Below, one piece after another: positions 30,264 to 38,190 of a stretch of 44,702 nt of DNA. The translations under genes were made by a program, and so were the position numbers. Origin of the DNA: Bacillota bacterium (GTDB taxonomy: Bacteria > Bacillota > Dethiobacteria > DTU022); contig DUVX01000009.1 in assembly GCA_012840855.1 (NCBI GenBank), forward strand, positions 1 to 44,702. Reading direction: 5' to 3'. The notes under the pieces are model-generated. The model was not told the origin of the DNA. It saw nothing but the letters and a program-made list of their open reading frames with translations, and did not search any database. Within the stretch, counting starts at the first letter, position 1. The number at the start of each line of letters is the position of its first letter.

Positions 30264-31511
30264 TTAACCCGCCTCCCTCCTGCGGTAACCCCCCAGCAAA
30301 CGGCAGTATTCTGGATTCTCCAACAAGCGCTCCGGGGAAGGCAGCCGATCCAGCGTGACTTCATTTCTGATCAAAGTGTGGAGCAGACCGATGCCCTGCA
30401 GGTTGCCAAGAAAGGCGGCACCGGTTATCCTATTGTCGCCCAGGTAAATTTTCTTCAAAGATCCTTCCGCTTTAAGACTCACCGCCTCTTCGGTGCGCAC
30501 CCCGATGACAGCAAGGGCCTCCCCGCCCACTTCGAGCACGTTCATCGGAACGGTACCGGCAAATGTTTTATTGCCCCCCCCCATATTCGATCCCGCCACT
30601 TTGCCCTGTGCAAAGGCCGCCGGCCAGATGGCGTTGACCAGGTTCTCCTTCCTGACCCGATCGTAAGCCTGGGCCACATCCCCGGCAGCATAAACCCCGG
30701 GGGAGCTGGTCTCCATCCTGTCGTCGGTCAAAATGCCCTTCCCGGCAGCTATCTCCGTGCCCTCCACAAGCTCTTTGTTGGCGATAACCCCTTTCCCCAC
30801 AACGATAAGCTGTGCCGGAATAGATTCTCCCGTGTTCAGCTCCACTCTCTCCACCCGCTCCTCGCCCCGGGCAGCAAGGAGATCACAGTTTTTGTAGATC
30901 CGGTAACCCCCCTCACGCAGTAGCGCCTCTTCGAGGAGCTGGGCGACTTCTTCGTCGACGAGACGCGACAGCAACCGACTGGAGCTGATGATCAGGGAGA
31001 CTCTCAGGCCGAGCTTTCGGAGGGCCCATGCCGAGCGCATGCTGATGGGCCCGCCGCCGAGAATGACGGCATCTTTTTTCCCCTGTGCATAGCGGCGGAT
31101 TTCGGCGGCGTCCCGCAGTGATCGCAATACTGATACACCCCTCAGTGCCGCTCCGGGAAAAACAGCAGGACGAGGGCGCCCTCCCGTGGCGATCAAAAGC
31201 CGGTCATATTCTAAAAGAGCACCGCTCTCGAGAAGAACTTCCTTCTTGTCGGTATATACCTTTACAGCAGCATCGTTGTAAATAACCTTTACCCCGCGGT
31301 CCCGGTAAAATGCCTTTTCCCTGAGGTAAAGCCTCTCCAGGGGCAGCTCGCCGGCGATATAATTGGGTGTGAGTACAGGAGAGTAGGCGGGCTCTCCTTC
31401 TTTGGTGACGATGGTGATGCTTCCGTTGGGATCGATTTTTCTGAGAGCTTCTACTGCACTAATTGCTGCTATACTATTGCCGATGATCAGATACAGCCCG
31501 CCCACCTCCAA
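30264..31511 (-). CDS. FAD-dependent NAD(P) oxidoreductase, possible AorC-like subunit
   Basis: A 415-residue flavoprotein of the pyridine nucleotide-disulfide class, without redox-active Cys pair. The FAD site is YLIIGNSIAAISAVEALR. The NAD(P) site is AVILGGGPISMRSAWALRKLG. The second FAD motif is GVYAAGDVAQAYD. Such proteins act as ferredoxin or rubredoxin reductases. In the heterotrimeric aldehyde oxidoreductase AorABC of Aromatoleum the FAD subunit AorC is of similar type and size; the other two subunit types are in this operon. The start is unclear: TTG 31511 lies within the Shine-Dalgarno GGAGGTG, GTG 31505 is near it, and CTG 31496 has the best spacing and directly precedes the FAD motif. 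Confidence 0.83.
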   Translation of the reverse strand: MEVGGLYLIIGNSIAAISAVEALRKIDPNGSITIVTKEGEPAYSPVLTPNYIAGELPLERLYLREKAFYRDRGVKVIYNDAAVKVYTDKKEVLLESGALLEYDRLLIATGGRPRPAVFPGAALRGVSVLRSLRDAAEIRRYAQGKKDAVILGGGPISMRSAWALRKLGLRVSLIISSSRLLSRLVDEEVAQLLEEALLREGGYRIYKNCDLLAARGEERVERVELNTGESIPAQLIVVGKGVIANKELVEGTEIAAGKGILTDDRMETSSPGVYAAGDVAQAYDRVRKENLVNAIWPAAFAQGKVAGSNMGGGNKTFAGTVPMNVLEVGGEALAVIGVRTEEAVSLKAEGSLKKIYLGDNRITGAAFLGNLQGIGLLHTLIRNEVTLDRLPSPERLLENPEYCRLLGGYRRREAG

Positions 31512-31521
31512 TTTTAGGTAG

Positions 31522-31546
31522 GGGTTGGCGCCTATGGCGCCAACCC
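31522..31546. other. Perfect intercistronic hairpin between EIIC and FAD oxidoreductase genes
   Basis: GGGTTGGCGCC, three bases, GGCGCCAACCC: an 11-bp perfect stem. On the transcribed (minus) strand no T-run follows, so it is a poor terminator there. A stability, processing or partial attenuation element within the operon is more likely. Confidence 0.75.
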
Positions 31547-31557
31547 TTTTCTACTGA

Positions 31558-32826
31558 TTAGCTGAACAGGTTCATGATCCAGCCGAGAATCAGGCTGATG
31601 AACCCTGTATCCGGGTAATCCATCGCCAGGGCATTGGCGGTGAGAAATCCTCCGGTATGGGGATAGGCCAGCGCCCAGATGAATTGCACCACTATTCCAA
31701 CCAGAAAGGGGACCAACAGGGCAGCCCTTCTGCCCCCGAATTTATCGGCAAAGACACCGAGCAGAGCGCCGTCCCAGAAGTCCATAAAGACGCTGGGCAG
31801 AACGATCACCGGCAAGCCGGCCAGAAGCTGTAGTAGCGTGCCCACGATAGCCCCGAAGAGCTTGGAGAAAAAGCCCACAAAAACCGCCGTGGGGGAAAAA
31901 TGGTAAACCGTAGGATAATCAAGGGCGAGAACGGCGCCCGGGATCACCCGTTTGGCGATACCCTGGAAGGCCGGCACTATCTCACCGAGGAGCATTCTCA
32001 CCCCGTACAGGACGACGGCAACACCGGCGGAGAATTTGACACCGTGTAGGATCAGGAAAATAATCCAGTTCTGCCCGCCAGTGGATTCGGCCACAACTGC
32101 AGGACCGGCCAGCAGCCCCAGAGCAAACCATAGCACCGAACCGAAGATAGCGATGCTGACGACGCTGTCACGAACCCAGTTCAGCCTGTCGGGAACCTCG
32201 ATATCCTGGAAATTTTTCCGAGGGTCCCCGATGAGCGGGCTGAGCCAGGAGGTCAGTGCAATACCGCTGACGTTGGGCATGCACAGCGAGTAATCAGCGG
32301 TGAGCTTATCCTTCATGAAGTGCCTGATGATCGAGGGTGTCAGCCAGTACTGGAGAGCACAGAATACCCCGGCCACGATAACCAGTGCCGTGCTGCCCAG
32401 ACCGAAGCCAGCGAGGAAAGTTGTGGCCCAGGCGGCGAAAAGCAGCATGATATGGCCGGTTATATTGACACCCTTCAGGGGGGTAATGCGGGCCAGCAGC
32501 AGGTTCAAAGCAAAACCGATCAGCAAAGCCGTACCGATGACGCTACCATATTCGGCCATGCCGGTACTCAGAACGGCCCACATGGTCGGCTGGACACCTT
32601 CCACACCGAGAATCGCATTGATCCAGGCAGCGATGGGGGTCACCACAGCCGTAAGCAATTCCGCTCCCGTTGTCAAAATGAGGAAACCGATCATGGTCTT
32701 GGCTACACCGACAACGACATCTTCGATGGGTTTTTTAAGCAAGATAAGGCCGATCAGAGCGACGATAGCAAAGAGTATTACCGGTTCACCGATTACTTGA
32801 GTAGCGATAATCTCCAATATTGACAC
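31558..32826 (-). CDS. PTS EIIC, ascorbate (UlaA/SgaT) type
   Basis: A 422-residue membrane permease of the UlaA/SgaT superfamily with about 10-11 hydrophobic segments. Family blocks include ILLKKPIEDVVVGVAKTMIGF near the N-terminus, LLARITPLKGVNITGHIMLLF, and ALDYPTVYHFSPTAVFVGF. UlaA transports L-ascorbate in E. coli with UlaB and UlaC; substrates of distant members are unknown. It is slightly shorter than E. coli UlaA. GTG 32826 is preferred, eight bases after AAAGGAG; a GTG at 32835 lies inside that site. The matching EIIB is directly upstream; no separate EIIA accompanies it. Confidence 0.88.
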   Translation of the reverse strand: MSILEIIATQVIGEPVILFAIVALIGLILLKKPIEDVVVGVAKTMIGFLILTTGAELLTAVVTPIAAWINAILGVEGVQPTMWAVLSTGMAEYGSVIGTALLIGFALNLLLARITPLKGVNITGHIMLLFAAWATTFLAGFGLGSTALVIVAGVFCALQYWLTPSIIRHFMKDKLTADYSLCMPNVSGIALTSWLSPLIGDPRKNFQDIEVPDRLNWVRDSVVSIAIFGSVLWFALGLLAGPAVVAESTGGQNWIIFLILHGVKFSAGVAVVLYGVRMLLGEIVPAFQGIAKRVIPGAVLALDYPTVYHFSPTAVFVGFFSKLFGAIVGTLLQLLAGLPVIVLPSVFMDFWDGALLGVFADKFGGRRAALLVPFLVGIVVQFIWALAYPHTGGFLTANALAMDYPDTGFISLILGWIMNLFS

Positions 32827-32844
32827 AGTCTTCACTCCTTTTGG

Positions 32845-33141
32845 TTAACTTTCTGCTTTTTTAATCTCCGGGATCAACCTTTCTTCTATTTCCCCTTCAT
32901 CGAGGAAATTGTCAATGGGCACGATCGTTTTAAATTTGTCAGCGCCGCGCATGGATCGCAGCACCTCCGGCGAAGCGATAAGGATGTCGGCTTCGTGGGA
33001 AGCACCCGCGAGCATATCGGCGACGTCAAGATCGGCCTTGATCCCGTTCTTTGACAGAACATTGTAGACACCGGTTTTCAGCATCAGGCTGGATCCGGCA
33101 CCACAGCCGCACACGATCAGTATCTTTAGTCTGCGCTTCAT
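32845..33141 (-). CDS. PTS EIIB, lactose/ascorbate-like (UlaB type)
   Basis: A 98-residue cytosolic EIIB. The phosphorylated Cys is C11 in LIVCGCGAGSSLML, matching the UlaB pattern C-G-x-G-x-G-S-S; a second Cys at 13 is unusual. The order of beta-alpha elements and the ILIASPEVL block are typical. It gives phosphate to the sugar entering through the adjacent EIIC, 18 bases downstream. Confidence 0.9.
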   Translation of the reverse strand: MKRRLKILIVCGCGAGSSLMLKTGVYNVLSKNGIKADLDVADMLAGASHEADILIASPEVLRSMRGADKFKTIVPIDNFLDEGEIEERLIPEIKKAES

Positions 33142-33186
33142 GGTTCCCCTCCCTTCCGATAATTTTTTAGCTTTCAGTGTCCGTTT

Positions 33187-33957
33187 TTAAGAGACTGATT
33201 GGGGACGCTGCACCACCAGACTGGCACCATCAACGGGGAGGATCGCTCCGCTGATATAGTCGGCGAGGTTAGAGGCCAGGAACGCTACCGCATAGGCGAC
33301 CTCTTCAGCCCGGCCAAAGCGACGCAGGGGAATTTGCTCTAGTTTTTGATCAGCCCTTTCTCTTCTCAGTTTTTCGGTCATCGGTGTGATGATCGTCCCG
33401 GGAGCATAGGCATTAACCTGGATATTATAAGGACCCAGCTCGGCGGCGAGAATCTTTGTTAAAGTATTTACCGAAGCTTTCGATATAGAATAAGCCGTTA
33501 ATCCCACATCGGGGTAACCGCCGAGGATGGAGGAGGCGTTAATTATTTTCCCCCTCCGTTGCCTTTTCATAAAGGGGATCACCGCCTGACAGAGGTTCAC
33601 CATAGCCACAAGATTTATATCCAGGATCCTTTCCCAATGGGCCGGCGTCATATCTTCAAGGAAAGCGCGCTCCAGTATGCCGGCATTGTTGACCAAAATA
33701 TCGATGGTGCCATGCGCTTTGCCAATCCCGGCTGTCAGCTCCCTTACAGCATCCCTGTCGCGGAGATCGACCTGCTTGAAGATAAATCTGCCCGTGTTGA
33801 TCTCTTCAGGAAAGCCGGTGGATCCATCGTTTTTATCCAGACCGACAACTGTAGCCCCCAGCGCAAAAAGCTGTTTGCCGATAGCCCTTCCCATACCCTG
33901 CGCTACCCCAGTGACGATGGCAACCTTGCCGTTCAACTCGATCTTGATTTCGCTCAC
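33187..33957 (-). CDS. Short-chain dehydrogenase/reductase (sugar alcohol or sugar-phosphate type)
   Basis: A 256-residue classical SDR. Cofactor motif VAIVTGVAQGMGRAIG, then LVNNAGILER, the catalytic Ser in INASSILGG and Tyr/Lys in AYSISKASV. An acidic residue after the second strand (VVGLDKND) suggests NAD preference. Classical SDRs in PTS operons often oxidise polyol phosphates, for example sorbitol-6-phosphate. This role is inferred. Its start overlaps the ferredoxin stop by four bases (ATGA). Confidence 0.9.
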   Translation of the reverse strand: MSEIKIELNGKVAIVTGVAQGMGRAIGKQLFALGATVVGLDKNDGSTGFPEEINTGRFIFKQVDLRDRDAVRELTAGIGKAHGTIDILVNNAGILERAFLEDMTPAHWERILDINLVAMVNLCQAVIPFMKRQRRGKIINASSILGGYPDVGLTAYSISKASVNTLTKILAAELGPYNIQVNAYAPGTIITPMTEKLRRERADQKLEQIPLRRFGRAEEVAYAVAFLASNLADYISGAILPVDGASLVVQRPQSVS

Positions 33958-34418
33958 CCCGTTTTACCTATCTCTTGCAGTTTCCTGGCTGTTCGGCTCA
34001 GTTTTTCATAACCGGCTTCGCCCTTCGTCACATAGGTGAGCGCCCTGTTGGAACAGCTCCGGACACAGCGGGGATCCCCATCGCAATGTTCACATTTAAA
34101 AGCCTTCTCCCCCACCACAATATTGCCGAAGGGGCAGGCCAGCAGGCACATCTTGCAGCCCACACAGCGCTGCTGATCGATTTCCACAACGCCGTCCTCA
34201 CCTTTGCTGATCGCTCCCGCCGGGCAGGCCTCGAGACAGTAAGGCTCTTCACACTGCAGGCAGGTCATGGGAACAAAACAAAGATCTTCTGCCAGAGTGA
34301 TCCTTTTGATGCGGGAAAGGCAGGGGTTGATCACGCCCGCATTACTGAAAGAACAGACCAACTCACAAGTCCGGCACCCGCTGCATTTATCCAAATCAAA
34401 GAGTAGTATCTTTTCCAT
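33954..34418 (-). CDS. Ferredoxin-like electron transfer subunit with four [4Fe-4S] clusters (AorA-like)
   Basis: A 154-residue polyferredoxin. Sixteen cysteines form four motifs: CSGCRTCELVC, CLQCEEPYCLEACPAG, CVGCKMCLLACPFG and CEHCDGDPRCVRSC. This matches the electron-transfer subunits found with tungsten aldehyde oxidoreductases, including AorA of the Aromatoleum complex, and also CooF/HycB-type proteins. It directly follows the aldehyde oxidoreductase gene by 14 bases, so it probably accepts its electrons. ATG 34418 has GGAGGGCGG seven bases upstream; an in-frame start at 34436 lies before that. Confidence 0.92.
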   Translation of the reverse strand: MEKILLFDLDKCSGCRTCELVCSFSNAGVINPCLSRIKRITLAEDLCFVPMTCLQCEEPYCLEACPAGAISKGEDGVVEIDQQRCVGCKMCLLACPFGNIVVGEKAFKCEHCDGDPRCVRSCSNRALTYVTKGEAGYEKLSRTARKLQEIGKTG

Positions 34419-34432
34419 ATTCCGCCCTCCCC

Positions 34433-36346
34433 TCACCTTTCGATGCCCAGTGCTTCGAGTTTTTTATCCGGGGGGACGCCTGTCTCTCTATCCCAGCCCC
34501 GCTCATCGTAGTAGTCGTCAAGGATTTTCTCGAAATCCGCTTCGGTAATAACCTTTTCCTTATAGTAGTCTTCTGTACGCAGTTCTCCCTCCGGTGAATG
34601 CATAGGCCTGAGCCAGAGACGGGGCGGCCGGTCGTCCTTTCTGCGAAACCCTTCCCGGACATTAGCCAGCTTCTTGAAATTGAAAGCCCTTTCGCCTGCT
34701 CTCATCAGATCACCCGAGCTCATCTCTATACCGGTCACGGCCGAAAAGATATTGGCCACCCAGTCCATATTTTCCAGGCCGAAAGCAGAGTACATGGAGC
34801 AGACGCCGAGGCTGTTGCGCACGGCCATGGCATCCTCCATCCATTTGGTGTACCGACCCACGTTAAGCCTGCCGCTGTGGGCAGTGGGAGCGAAGATCCT
34901 CTCCATGGCCTCCGGAGGCAGTCCCCAGGTATCCAACTGCTCCCTGATCTCGTCCACATCCTTACCCAGGCCCGTGGTAATAGTATGATTGCCGCCATGA
35001 TGCGGCCGGGGATTGGTGAAAAAAGTCATCATCAAGGGGTGCAGCTTCGCTGCCCGCGCATCATAGATAAAGTCGACGCCCTTGCAGATCCCCGCATACC
35101 AGTAGTCCTGCGGATCGAGGCCCAACTCCTCTCCGATAGGGTTCCAACCCTCAGCCAGAATATCTCCCACGCCCTCACGGTTCACGGTCTTAGACAGAAG
35201 CTGCAGATAGTGATCGTAGCTCCTCTGCAATTCATCGTTAAAGCGGTCGTCCGCTATCTTTCCTTGCTCGCTGCTGGCGGTAACCCAGTCCACGAGCCTG
35301 GTGAAGGAGTAGAAATCGATCCCCGCCCGGTTGGCCAGGGAGACGAGGTGAAGCATTTTGCGGTGATCTTCCACATCCAACAGCTGGCCCGAGGTAGCGC
35401 TTTTCCCGTAGGGCGAGCCCATTCCCACCTCTCCGGCATATTTACCGGTCCCGATCCGCCACTTGACCCGGCAGCTGATCCGGCACGAACTGCAGCCAAT
35501 GATCTTGTCAAGCGTCTCCAGCCTTTTTTTCTCGCCGTAGAGACTGTCCCATTTTTCCCGAGTCCATTTGCCGGGGTACTGGGTATAGCGAAAGATCGGC
35601 CAGCCGGCGCCCATGCCGAGCTTAAGCCAGTTGTCCAGGTTGTCCCATCCCTGGGCCTTCGCTTCGGCCAGCCGGACATACTTTTCATAACGCTGGGGAT
35701 CTTTTACACTGATCCCCCGTTCGCCCTTTACCACAATCGCTTTAAGATTCTTGGAACCGAAAAGAGCACCCAGGCCGCTGCGGCCCAGGGAATTGGTCAT
35801 ATCGACCACCGCAAAAGCATAGCGGACCAGATTCTCCCCGGCGGGACCGATGGCAGCACACCCGCATTCGCTGCCGTACTTTTGTTTAAGAAGGCCCGTC
35901 GTCTCTTCGGTGCTCTTGCCCCAGAGAGCAGCGGCGTCACAGATCTCCACCTCGCCGTTGTCGACCACCAGATATACTGGACTTTCAGATTTGCCGCTGA
36001 TAACGATATGCTCACAGCCGGCGTTCCGCATCATCAGGCCAAAGTCGCGTCCTCCACTCACCGAAGAGCCGACAAAATGTTTCTTCTCATCGGCAATAGC
36101 AGGAAATTTAGCCGTCCCCGCTATCTTCGAAGCGCCGGGTGCAGCTGTCCCCACCAGCGAGCCGACGCTGATAATAATCGGATTCTCTGGAGCAAAAGGG
36201 TCAACCCCCGGCGGAAGCAGCTTATAGATCAGCTCCCAGGCCACCGCTACCCCGCCGAGGGCGCTCCCTGGTAACATGTTTTCCACATTATCAACCGCGG
36301 TAGTGCGGTTGCTCAGATCAATCTGCAGTATTTTCCTGGCGCTGAT
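34433..36346 (-). CDS. aor: Tungsten-dependent aldehyde:ferredoxin oxidoreductase
   Basis: About 637 residues. Oxidises aldehydes to acids at a tungsto-bispterin site, with electrons through one [4Fe-4S] cluster. The N-terminal block (KILQIDLSNR, LGGVAVAWELIYKLLPPGVDPF, NPIIISVGSLVGTAAPG) matches the family, and the cluster ligands are CSSCRISC plus a distal Cys in NSLGVCSM. DMTNSLGRSGLGALFGSKNLKAI is the pterin-binding block. Odd: no ATG, GTG or TTG in this frame precedes the conserved N-terminus; the first is GTG 36286, which would delete the first strand. A strong AGGGAGGGG stands eight bases before an ATC codon (36346), taken here as the start. It begins next to the deoC stop. Confidence 0.93.
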   Translation of the reverse strand: MSARKILQIDLSNRTTAVDNVENMLPGSALGGVAVAWELIYKLLPPGVDPFAPENPIIISVGSLVGTAAPGASKIAGTAKFPAIADEKKHFVGSSVSGGRDFGLMMRNAGCEHIVISGKSESPVYLVVDNGEVEICDAAALWGKSTEETTGLLKQKYGSECGCAAIGPAGENLVRYAFAVVDMTNSLGRSGLGALFGSKNLKAIVVKGERGISVKDPQRYEKYVRLAEAKAQGWDNLDNWLKLGMGAGWPIFRYTQYPGKWTREKWDSLYGEKKRLETLDKIIGCSSCRISCRVKWRIGTGKYAGEVGMGSPYGKSATSGQLLDVEDHRKMLHLVSLANRAGIDFYSFTRLVDWVTASSEQGKIADDRFNDELQRSYDHYLQLLSKTVNREGVGDILAEGWNPIGEELGLDPQDYWYAGICKGVDFIYDARAAKLHPLMMTFFTNPRPHHGGNHTITTGLGKDVDEIREQLDTWGLPPEAMERIFAPTAHSGRLNVGRYTKWMEDAMAVRNSLGVCSMYSAFGLENMDWVANIFSAVTGIEMSSGDLMRAGERAFNFKKLANVREGFRRKDDRPPRLWLRPMHSPEGELRTEDYYKEKVITEADFEKILDDYYDERGWDRETGVPPDKKLEALGIER

Positions 36347-36348
36347 CG

Positions 36349-37029
36349 TTAACCCCTCCCTTCGTATGCCTCCGTGATCTTCGCTCCCGAGCTCGTTCCG
36401 ATGCGATCAGCCCCCGCGCTAATTACAGCAAGGGCATCCTCCGGCGTCCTGATACCGCCGGCCGCCTTAACCTTGACGTGGTCGGCGGCATAACGCCGCA
36501 TATGCCGCACATCTTCAGCGCTGGTGGGGCGAATGGGGAAACCTTTGAAGCCGGTGGAAGACTTGACATAATTGGCCCCCGCTTCGCTGGCAAGGATGCA
36601 GGCCATCTTCGCCTCTACCGGTGTCAGTAGCGAGATCTCAATAATCACTTTGACGGTCTTTCCTCCACTGGCGGCGATTACCGCTTCGATATCGCGCTTG
36701 ACCAGATCGACATGCCCGGCTTTCAGCGCCCCGATGTTCATCACCATATCGACTTCGTCGGCTCCGTTTTCAACGGCATCAGCGGCCTCCACCGCCTTCG
36801 CCTCCGGCGTAATACTGCCTAACGGAAAGCCTACGGCAGCACAGACCATGACCTCGCTACCCTTCAGGCAGGCGGCGGCATGGGCTATATTGCAGGGCAG
36901 GATGGCCACAGAAGCAAAGTTGTATTTTCTAGCTCTTGCACACAGCTCTTCGATATCTTTTTTAGTGGCCAGGGGGTCGAGCAAGGTCTCATCAAAAATC
37001 CTGGCCAGCTTCTCTTTGGTTAATTCCAT
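36349..37029 (-). CDS. deoC: Deoxyribose-phosphate aldolase
   Basis: A 226-residue class I aldolase. It has all key residues of DeoC: Asp in GADEVDMVMNIGAL, the Schiff-base Lys in YVKSSTGF, and the second Lys in VKVKAAGGIRT. DeoC splits 2-deoxyribose-5-phosphate to acetaldehyde and glyceraldehyde-3-phosphate. An acetaldehyde or similar product would suit the aldehyde oxidoreductase gene that follows immediately. No deoB, deoA or pdp gene is nearby, so its role is in this sugar pathway, not nucleoside salvage. The second aldolase gene lies 24 bases upstream. Confidence 0.93.
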   Translation of the reverse strand: MELTKEKLARIFDETLLDPLATKKDIEELCARARKYNFASVAILPCNIAHAAACLKGSEVMVCAAVGFPLGSITPEAKAVEAADAVENGADEVDMVMNIGALKAGHVDLVKRDIEAVIAASGGKTVKVIIEISLLTPVEAKMACILASEAGANYVKSSTGFKGFPIRPTSAEDVRHMRRYAADHVKVKAAGGIRTPEDALAVISAGADRIGTSSGAKITEAYEGRG

Positions 37030-37053
37030 GATGGGAAGATCCTCCTTATTTTC

Positions 37054-37737
37054 TTATTCAGGAAGCATTACGCCGAGAACGTGATAGGGCGCGCTGGTGG
37101 CGACTCGTTGGGCACCAGCGACCAGGAAATCGAGAGTCTGCTGCCGGGTCCGCGCACCCCCCGCGACCATTATCTTGAGCTCCTCAGCTTTGAAATGTTC
37201 CCGGATCAACTGCACATCCCGCAGCTTCGTGTTAGCTCCAAAACCGGGGTTCGTCTTCACAAAATCTGCACCGCCGTCACGAGCCAGTTTGCAGGCTTGC
37301 AGGATCTCTTCGTCGGTGAGGCCGTCGCAATGGATAACCATCTTAACAATTTTCCCTCCGGCCAGTTTGACCAGGGCAGCGACCTCTTTTTCTATCGCTG
37401 CAAACTCCCCTGATCTCAGGGCGCCGATATCCATCCCTACGTCCATCTCGTCCGTCCCTTTCTCTAGCGCCATCTCCGCATGCTTAAGCTTGACCGCCGT
37501 GGTCAGGCCCCCCAGGGGATAGGCGATGGTGGTCACCACATCCACCCCCGTATCAGCCAGGACTTTGACGGCTAGATCGGTGAAAACGAGATCCACACCG
37601 ATGCCGGCAAAAGGATAACGGCTGGCCTTAATCAGAAATTCCTTCACCTCTTGAGCTGTGACATCGGGCTTGATAATCGAAGTATCAAGGTACCGGGCCA
37701 GCTCTTCCGGTGTCTGGGGCAAATCTTTTGTCAACAA
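37054..37737 (-). CDS. DeoC-like aldolase, divergent paralogue
   Basis: A 227-residue DeoC-family protein. The Asp (GTDEMDVGMDIGAL) and Schiff-base Lys (FVKTNPGFGA) are kept. The second active-site Lys, found in KAAGGIRT of the neighbour, is Met here (IMVAGGART). It may cleave another substrate or act as a partner of the canonical DeoC. The start is unsure: TTG 37737 has GGAGGG six bases upstream, TTG 37734 is next, and an ATG at 37752 lies on that Shine-Dalgarno itself. Confidence 0.87.
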   Translation of the reverse strand: MLTKDLPQTPEELARYLDTSIIKPDVTAQEVKEFLIKASRYPFAGIGVDLVFTDLAVKVLADTGVDVVTTIAYPLGGLTTAVKLKHAEMALEKGTDEMDVGMDIGALRSGEFAAIEKEVAALVKLAGGKIVKMVIHCDGLTDEEILQACKLARDGGADFVKTNPGFGANTKLRDVQLIREHFKAEELKIMVAGGARTRQQTLDFLVAGAQRVATSAPYHVLGVMLPE

Positions 37738-37776
37738 ACCAATCCCTCCCATAGTTTTTATTACACTGTTTTAATG

Positions 37777-37797
37777 GCACCCACCGCTATCGGGTGC
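37777..37797. other. Intercistronic inverted repeat between EIIB and aldolase genes
   Basis: GCACCC, nine bases, GGGTGC (reads the same on either strand). On the minus strand it is followed by CATTAAAA, so it is not a clear terminator. The 96-base gap it sits in is the widest between EIIC and the aldehyde oxidoreductase genes. Confidence 0.45.
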
Positions 37798-37833
37798 AAA
37801 ATTTATCCGGGAATCCCCCCGTCTTCAGGGGCA

Positions 37834-38139
37834 CTACCCGTCAAGTTTCTCCAGTATTTCCACCTTGATCCGCTCCTTTTCCCCGGAAAAAAGGCCGGTC
37901 ACAGTGACCACCGGAACATCGGTCAACCCCATATCACCGGGTAGGGTGATCGTTGTCAGCAGCAGATCGATCTGGTCAATCTTATCCTTGAGATCGCCAA
38001 GGCCGCCCTTGATCAGCTCGCAATTGTAGGGGCTTGCCCTCAATATTTCCTCCACGGTTGGAGCAACGAGCGTAGAGGAAGCGATGCCCGAGCCGCAGAC
38101 CAGCATTACCTTCTTTCGAATTTTTCTTTGTTTCTTCAA
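37834..38139 (-). CDS. PTS EIIB, galactitol (GatB) type
   Basis: A 101-residue EIIB. The phosphorylated Cys is about residue 15 in VMLVCGSGIASSTL, the GatB-like pattern. It has a basic N-terminus (KKQRKIRKK) and follows the GatC-type permease on the same strand, 51 bases away. TTG 38139 lies eight bases after GGGGG; an ATG at 38154 overlaps that G-run and is less likely. Confidence 0.9.
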   Translation of the reverse strand: MKKQRKIRKKVMLVCGSGIASSTLVAPTVEEILRASPYNCELIKGGLGDLKDKIDQIDLLLTTITLPGDMGLTDVPVVTVTGLFSGEKERIKVEILEKLDG

Positions 38140-38190
38140 CAAAACTACCCCCATAATCTTGAAGGGAGGGGAGGTAAATCCCCTCCCACT

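Noticed and set aside
34598-36274. A 558-codon open frame antisense to the aldehyde oxidoreductase gene
   Set aside because: No family resemblance, opposite a certain enzyme.
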